DNA from: Granulicatella adiacens
GTDB taxonomy: Bacteria > Bacillota > Bacilli > Lactobacillales > Aerococcaceae
Assembly (NCBI GenBank): GCA_018364485.1
Contig: JAGZLX010000032.1
Span: 1-18,793 of the forward strand
Direction of reading: 5' to 3'
Length of the DNA stretch: 18,793 bases
Both the position numbers and the translations under genes were made by a program. Of the stretch, positions 16,369-18,793 are shown piece by piece. The first letter of the stretch is position 1, and every line of letters begins with the position of its first letter. The notes beneath the pieces were generated by a model. The model searched no databases. It was not told where the DNA came from and saw only the letters and a list, made by a program, of their open reading frames with translations.

Positions 16369-17007
16369 TTAACCCCAGATACGTTTGATTTCTTCTTTGA
16401 ATTCACGAGCAGATTGCGCTGGATTTTCTGTAGCGTAGATTCCGCGTCCTGCGATGAATGTGTAAATTGGAATTCCTTCAAACACTTTTAATGTGTCTTT
16501 TGTTAATCCACCTGTTGCTGAAACTTTGAATCCCATGTCGATTAAACGACGGATTTTGTTTAAATCAGATTCAGTCCAAGTAGCTCCTGCAAATAGAGCG
16601 TCACGGCTTTGGTGGAAGATTGCTTGGTCGATACCAGCATCTCTCCATTGTTGTGCTTGTTCGAATGTCCAATCTCCGTATAATTCAACTTGAAGAGATT
16701 TCACTTCTTTGTTAGCTGCTTCCATTGTTGGGATAGTTGCGCAGCAAATAACTGTCATCCAGTCAGCTCCTGCAAGTGCAACGTTTTTAGCAACAGTTGT
16801 ACCAGCGTCAGCACATTTTGTATCAGCAATGATTACTTTATCAGGGAAAGCGCTGCGTAAGCATTTAATCGCTTTGTCTCCTTCGTTTAAAAGTAAAATT
16901 GTTCCTGCTTCAATAATGTCAACTTCGTTACCTACCGCTAGAGCATCTTTTAAAGCATCTTCGATACGGTTGTGGTCCAAAGCAACTTGTAAATTAGGAA
17001 TTGCCAT
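16369..17007 (-). CDS. ulaD: UlaD, 3-keto-L-gulonate-6-phosphate decarboxylase
   Basis: 212 aa (beta/alpha)8 enzyme of the OMP-decarboxylase suprafamily. It turns 3-keto-L-gulonate-6-phosphate into L-xylulose-5-phosphate with Mg2+. The known catalytic residues fall at the same positions as in the E. coli enzyme: Glu33 (IIEAG), Asp62, Lys64 and Asp67 (ADTKCAD), with Asp11 (ALDHN). The related hexulose-6-phosphate synthase is less likely, given the ula neighbours. It is the first gene of the operon, with AAGGAG at 17017-17022, 9 nt before the ATG, and a leader of about 94 nt from the predicted promoter. Confidence 0.95.
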   Translation of the reverse strand: MAIPNLQVALDHNRIEDALKDALAVGNEVDIIEAGTILLLNEGDKAIKCLRSAFPDKVIIADTKCADAGTTVAKNVALAGADWMTVICCATIPTMEAANKEVKSLQVELYGDWTFEQAQQWRDAGIDQAIFHQSRDALFAGATWTESDLNKIRRLIDMGFKVSATGGLTKDTLKVFEGIPIYTFIAGRGIYATENPAQSAREFKEEIKRIWG

Positions 17008-17050
17008 TATTTCATTCTCCTTTTCTGTCTTGCCTTAAATAATCATAAAA

Positions 17051-17066
17051 TCGTAACGTCTTACGA
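17051..17066 (-). other. Short hairpin in the ula leader
   Basis: TCGTAA and TTACGA (6 bp) with a 4-nt loop, read on the minus strand within the leader between the promoter and ulaD. Past a small internal loop, five more pairs can form. It may be a weak attenuator or only local palindromy, and no strong U run follows. Confidence 0.4.
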
Positions 17067-17107
17067 AAATGATCATTTAATAAGTTACGGTACCAATTCA
17101 TGCTATT

Positions 17108-17136
17108 AGTATAGTATAAAGAATTTTAGGTTACAA
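17108..17136 (-). promoter_or_regulatory. Predicted promoter of the ula operon
   Basis: On the minus strand TTGTAA (17131-17136), a 17-nt spacer and TATACT (17108-17113) make a near-consensus sigma-A promoter with a start site near 17101. The remaining gap of 17008-17338 is AT-rich and holds the leader hairpin, two cre-like sites, repeated TTACG words and the pyrR terminator. I see no gene in it. Confidence 0.8.
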
Positions 17137-17146
17137 CCGTTTACAA
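17131..17146. promoter_or_regulatory. cre-like site on the ula -35 box
   Basis: TTACAACCGTTTACAA overlaps the -35 hexamer. Against the CcpA consensus TGWAANCGNTNWCA it has two mismatches on either strand. A protein bound here would block RNA polymerase, as expected for carbon catabolite repression of a secondary sugar operon. Confidence 0.55.
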
Positions 17147-17174
17147 ACAAGTAATCGAATAATCAGTTTTATGA

Positions 17175-17190
17175 TTGTTTACGTTTACTT
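17175..17190. promoter_or_regulatory. cre-like site upstream of the ula promoter
   Basis: On the minus strand AAGTAAACGTAAACAA fits the cre consensus WTGNAARCGNWWWCAW with one mismatch. It lies about 80 nt upstream of the predicted start site. It could be a second CcpA contact or an activator site. Confidence 0.5.
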
Positions 17191-17294
17191 TACGAACGTT
17201 TGGAAATTGGCAATATAGTTATTTATATAGGAAGATTTCGTATTTTTACGTTTTAAAAACGACTAAAATATGTGTTTTGATCATTTTAATTCCT

Positions 17295-17330
17295 AAAATA
17301 AAAATACCCTCTCATTAACTGAGAAGGTAT
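17295..17330 (-). terminator. Terminator after pyrR
   Basis: On the minus strand an 11-bp stem (17320-17330 with 17304-17314, one G-U pair) and a 5-nt loop are followed by TTTTATTTTA. It begins 8 nt after the pyrR stop and separates the rluD-pyrR transcript from the ula operon. Confidence 0.9.
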
Positions 17331-17338
17331 CCTATATA

Positions 17339-17875
17339 CTATTTTTCAATTATGACTTCTTCAGAAGCATCATCTTCCATTAACCGAACATGGATGACTT
17401 CATCTAAAGAAGTTGGCACATTCTTACCAATAAAATCAGGACGGATTGGTAACTCTCGGTGTCCTCTATCAATAAGAATCGCTAAACTGATTCTTTGTGG
17501 TCTATCAATATCCATAATCGCATCCAATGCGGCTCTTACTGTTCTACCAGTGAATAAAACATCATCCACAAGAACTACTTGTTTCCCTCTGATATCAAAA
17601 GGTATCAAAGTTCCATTCAATACAGGAGCATCTTCACTCCCGCTATCATGCCTGTCGTCACGATACAATGTGATATCAACTTCTCCAACTAGCACATTCG
17701 TTTTTTCTAAAGCTGATATTTTTTCACCAATACGTTTTGCTAAAGTAATTCCTCTTGTTTTAATACCAATTAACACTAAATTGGATACGTCTTTTTGCTG
17801 CTCGATAATTTCATACGAGATTCGTGTTAACGCTCTACTGATAGCACCTTCATCCATTATTTTTATTTCTTTCAT
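17339..17875 (-). CDS. pyrR: PyrR, pyrimidine operon attenuator / uracil phosphoribosyltransferase
   Basis: RNA-binding regulator of pyrimidine genes with uracil phosphoribosyltransferase activity. The PRPP-binding loop is clear, VVLVDDVLFTGRT (about residues 100-112). The N-terminus DEGAISRALTRISYEI is typical of PyrR, and the TLYRDD and IDRGHRELPI stretches are also family marks. I chose the ATG at 17875 (178 aa): AGAGGTGA stands 5 nt before it and the start MKEIKIMDE fits the family. A GTG at 17884 would add three residues. It lies just after rluD and probably shares its transcript. No PyrR-type attenuator is visible before it in the window. Confidence 0.93.
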   Translation of the reverse strand: MKEIKIMDEGAISRALTRISYEIIEQQKDVSNLVLIGIKTRGITLAKRIGEKISALEKTNVLVGEVDITLYRDDRHDSGSEDAPVLNGTLIPFDIRGKQVVLVDDVLFTGRTVRAALDAIMDIDRPQRISLAILIDRGHRELPIRPDFIGKNVPTSLDEVIHVRLMEDDASEEVIIEK

Positions 17876-17886
17876 CACCGTCACCT

Positions 17887-18793
17887 CTACTCTACAAAAC
17901 GACCTTTATTCAAATGGATAAAGTCCTCGAATTCCTTTGGCGGTTCCACTTGAAAGTTTAATGATTCTCCAGTTACCGGATGAGTAAAACTTAGTGTTCT
18001 TGCATGTAAAAATTGTCCAAATGAAGTTGCGTGTTTCCCTTTTGGATGATACAAAGGATCATTTACGATCGGATGCTTAATGAATTCCATATGAGCTCTG
18101 ATTTGGTGCGTACGACCTGTCTCTAATCGACAAGACACGAGTGAATAATCTGAGAACGAATCTAACACTTCGAAATGCGTAATGGCATTCTTTCCGCCCT
18201 TTTCGACTACTCGTTTTAAACGATTCGTTTGATGACGAGATAATGGAGCATCAATCACACCTGTTTCATGTGCAAAATGACCATCTACAATGGCGATATA
18301 CTCACGGTTCATTTTATTCTCACTAATCTGCTGTGCTAACTTTTGATGCACATCATTATTTTTAGCAATGACTAATAATCCGCTTGTGTCTTTGTCGATA
18401 CGGTGAACAAGACCCGGACGGTATATTTCTTCACTAGTGCTATCTGATAAACTATTCGAATGATAAAGAAGTGCATTCACTAGAGTTCCACTATAGTGTC
18501 CTTTTGACGGATGAACAACCATTCCACTTGGTTTATTTACTACAATTAATGAATCATCTTCAAACACGATATCTAGCGGAATATCCTCAGGTTGAATGGT
18601 AATAGCTTCTTCCTCTCTTTGAAGAATTGTCACTACGTCTCCATTTTGCGCTTTATAATTGGATTTCACCACTTCACCATTAACAGATACAAGCCCTGCC
18701 TTTAACCAACTTTGAATTGTACTTCTACTTAAACCAAGTCTAGTGGTTAATACTTTATCTAATCGCTCAGTTTTTTCTAAATCAAGCTTTAGT
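17887..18793 (-). CDS. rluD: RluD-family (RluA-type) 23S rRNA pseudouridine synthase, 5'-partial
   Basis: Enzyme that turns uridine into pseudouridine, most likely in 23S rRNA. The frame is open to the right edge of the window, giving about 301 residues. The visible N-terminus is an S4 RNA-binding domain (LDKVLTTRLGLSRSTIQSWL, then AGLVSVNGEVVK). The GTG at 18672 lies inside this domain and so is not the true start. The catalytic motif is GLVHRIDKDTSGLLVIAKN, with the active Asp in HRIDKDT. The C-terminal RTHQIRAHMEFIKHPIVND is also typical of the RluA family. The exact target site cannot be told from sequence, and B. subtilis YlyB is a likely relative. The neighbour pyrR starts 12 nt after the stop. 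Confidence 0.93.
   Translation of the reverse strand, partial: LKLDLEKTERLDKVLTTRLGLSRSTIQSWLKAGLVSVNGEVVKSNYKAQNGDVVTILQREEEAITIQPEDIPLDIVFEDDSLIVVNKPSGMVVHPSKGHYSGTLVNALLYHSNSLSDSTSEEIYRPGLVHRIDKDTSGLLVIAKNNDVHQKLAQQISENKMNREYIAIVDGHFAHETGVIDAPLSRHQTNRLKRVVEKGGKNAITHFEVLDSFSDYSLVSCRLETGRTHQIRAHMEFIKHPIVNDPLYHPKGKHATSFGQFLHARTLSFTHPVTGESLNFQVEPPKEFEDFIHLNKGRFVE

Noticed and set aside
17352..17921. 189-aa open frame on the plus strand opposite pyrR
   Set aside because: It is antisense to a well-supported pyrR; the translation is rich in Ser, Thr and Ile with no family pattern.
18670..18672. GTG at 18672 as the start of the pseudouridine synthase
   Set aside because: The upstream codons in frame encode the rest of a normal S4 domain up to the window edge, so the gene is cut by the window.

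Overview
This window reads as chromosomal DNA of a low-GC Gram-positive bacterium of the order Lactobacillales. The evidence is AT-rich codon use, strong AGGAGG-type ribosome binding sites, a RexB subunit without iron-sulfur cysteines next to RexA, and CcpA-type cre sites. A Carnobacteriaceae member such as Granulicatella would fit, but the genus is a guess. Gene layout is compact. I see no tRNA, rRNA, insertion sequence, prophage or CRISPR array.

Layout. Positions 1-6637 (plus strand) hold rexB, whose 5' end lies outside the window, and rexA, overlapping by ATGA. They encode the RexAB (AddAB-type) helicase-nuclease for double-strand-break repair. A stem-loop follows, then a lone DUF624 (YesL-like) membrane protein gene at 6844-7470 with its own good promoter. 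A two-way terminator at about 7485-7523 separates it from everything to the right, which is all on the minus strand. Reading in the direction of transcription (right to left): rluD (5' end outside the window) and pyrR end at a strong terminator near 17330. Next comes the L-ascorbate operon ulaD-ulaG-ulaC-ulaA-ulaB-ulaF-ulaE (17007 to 11319), ending at a terminator near 11300. Last is a phnD-phnC-phnE-phnE ABC importer operon (11064 to 7541).

How the genes work together. UlaC, UlaB and UlaA are the EIIA, EIIB and EIIC parts of an ascorbate PTS. It imports ascorbate as ascorbate-6-phosphate. UlaG opens the lactone to 3-keto-L-gulonate-6-phosphate, UlaD decarboxylates that to L-xylulose-5-phosphate, UlaE epimerises it to L-ribulose-5-phosphate, and UlaF makes D-xylulose-5-phosphate, which enters the pentose phosphate or phosphoketolase pathway. 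The whole pathway is present in one operon. Its promoter region holds two cre-like sites, one on the -35 box. No UlaR-type regulator gene is in the window.

The phnDCEE operon encodes a complete importer of the phosphonate type but has no phosphonate-degrading genes beside it, and its true substrate is open. A 10-bp inverted repeat upstream has one arm that matches the PurR box consensus as I remember it, hinting at a link to purine metabolism. Nothing here is a clearly new system. The points most worth following are this PurBox-like control region, the terminator-like hairpin between phnD and phnC, and the intercistronic hairpins in the ula operon.
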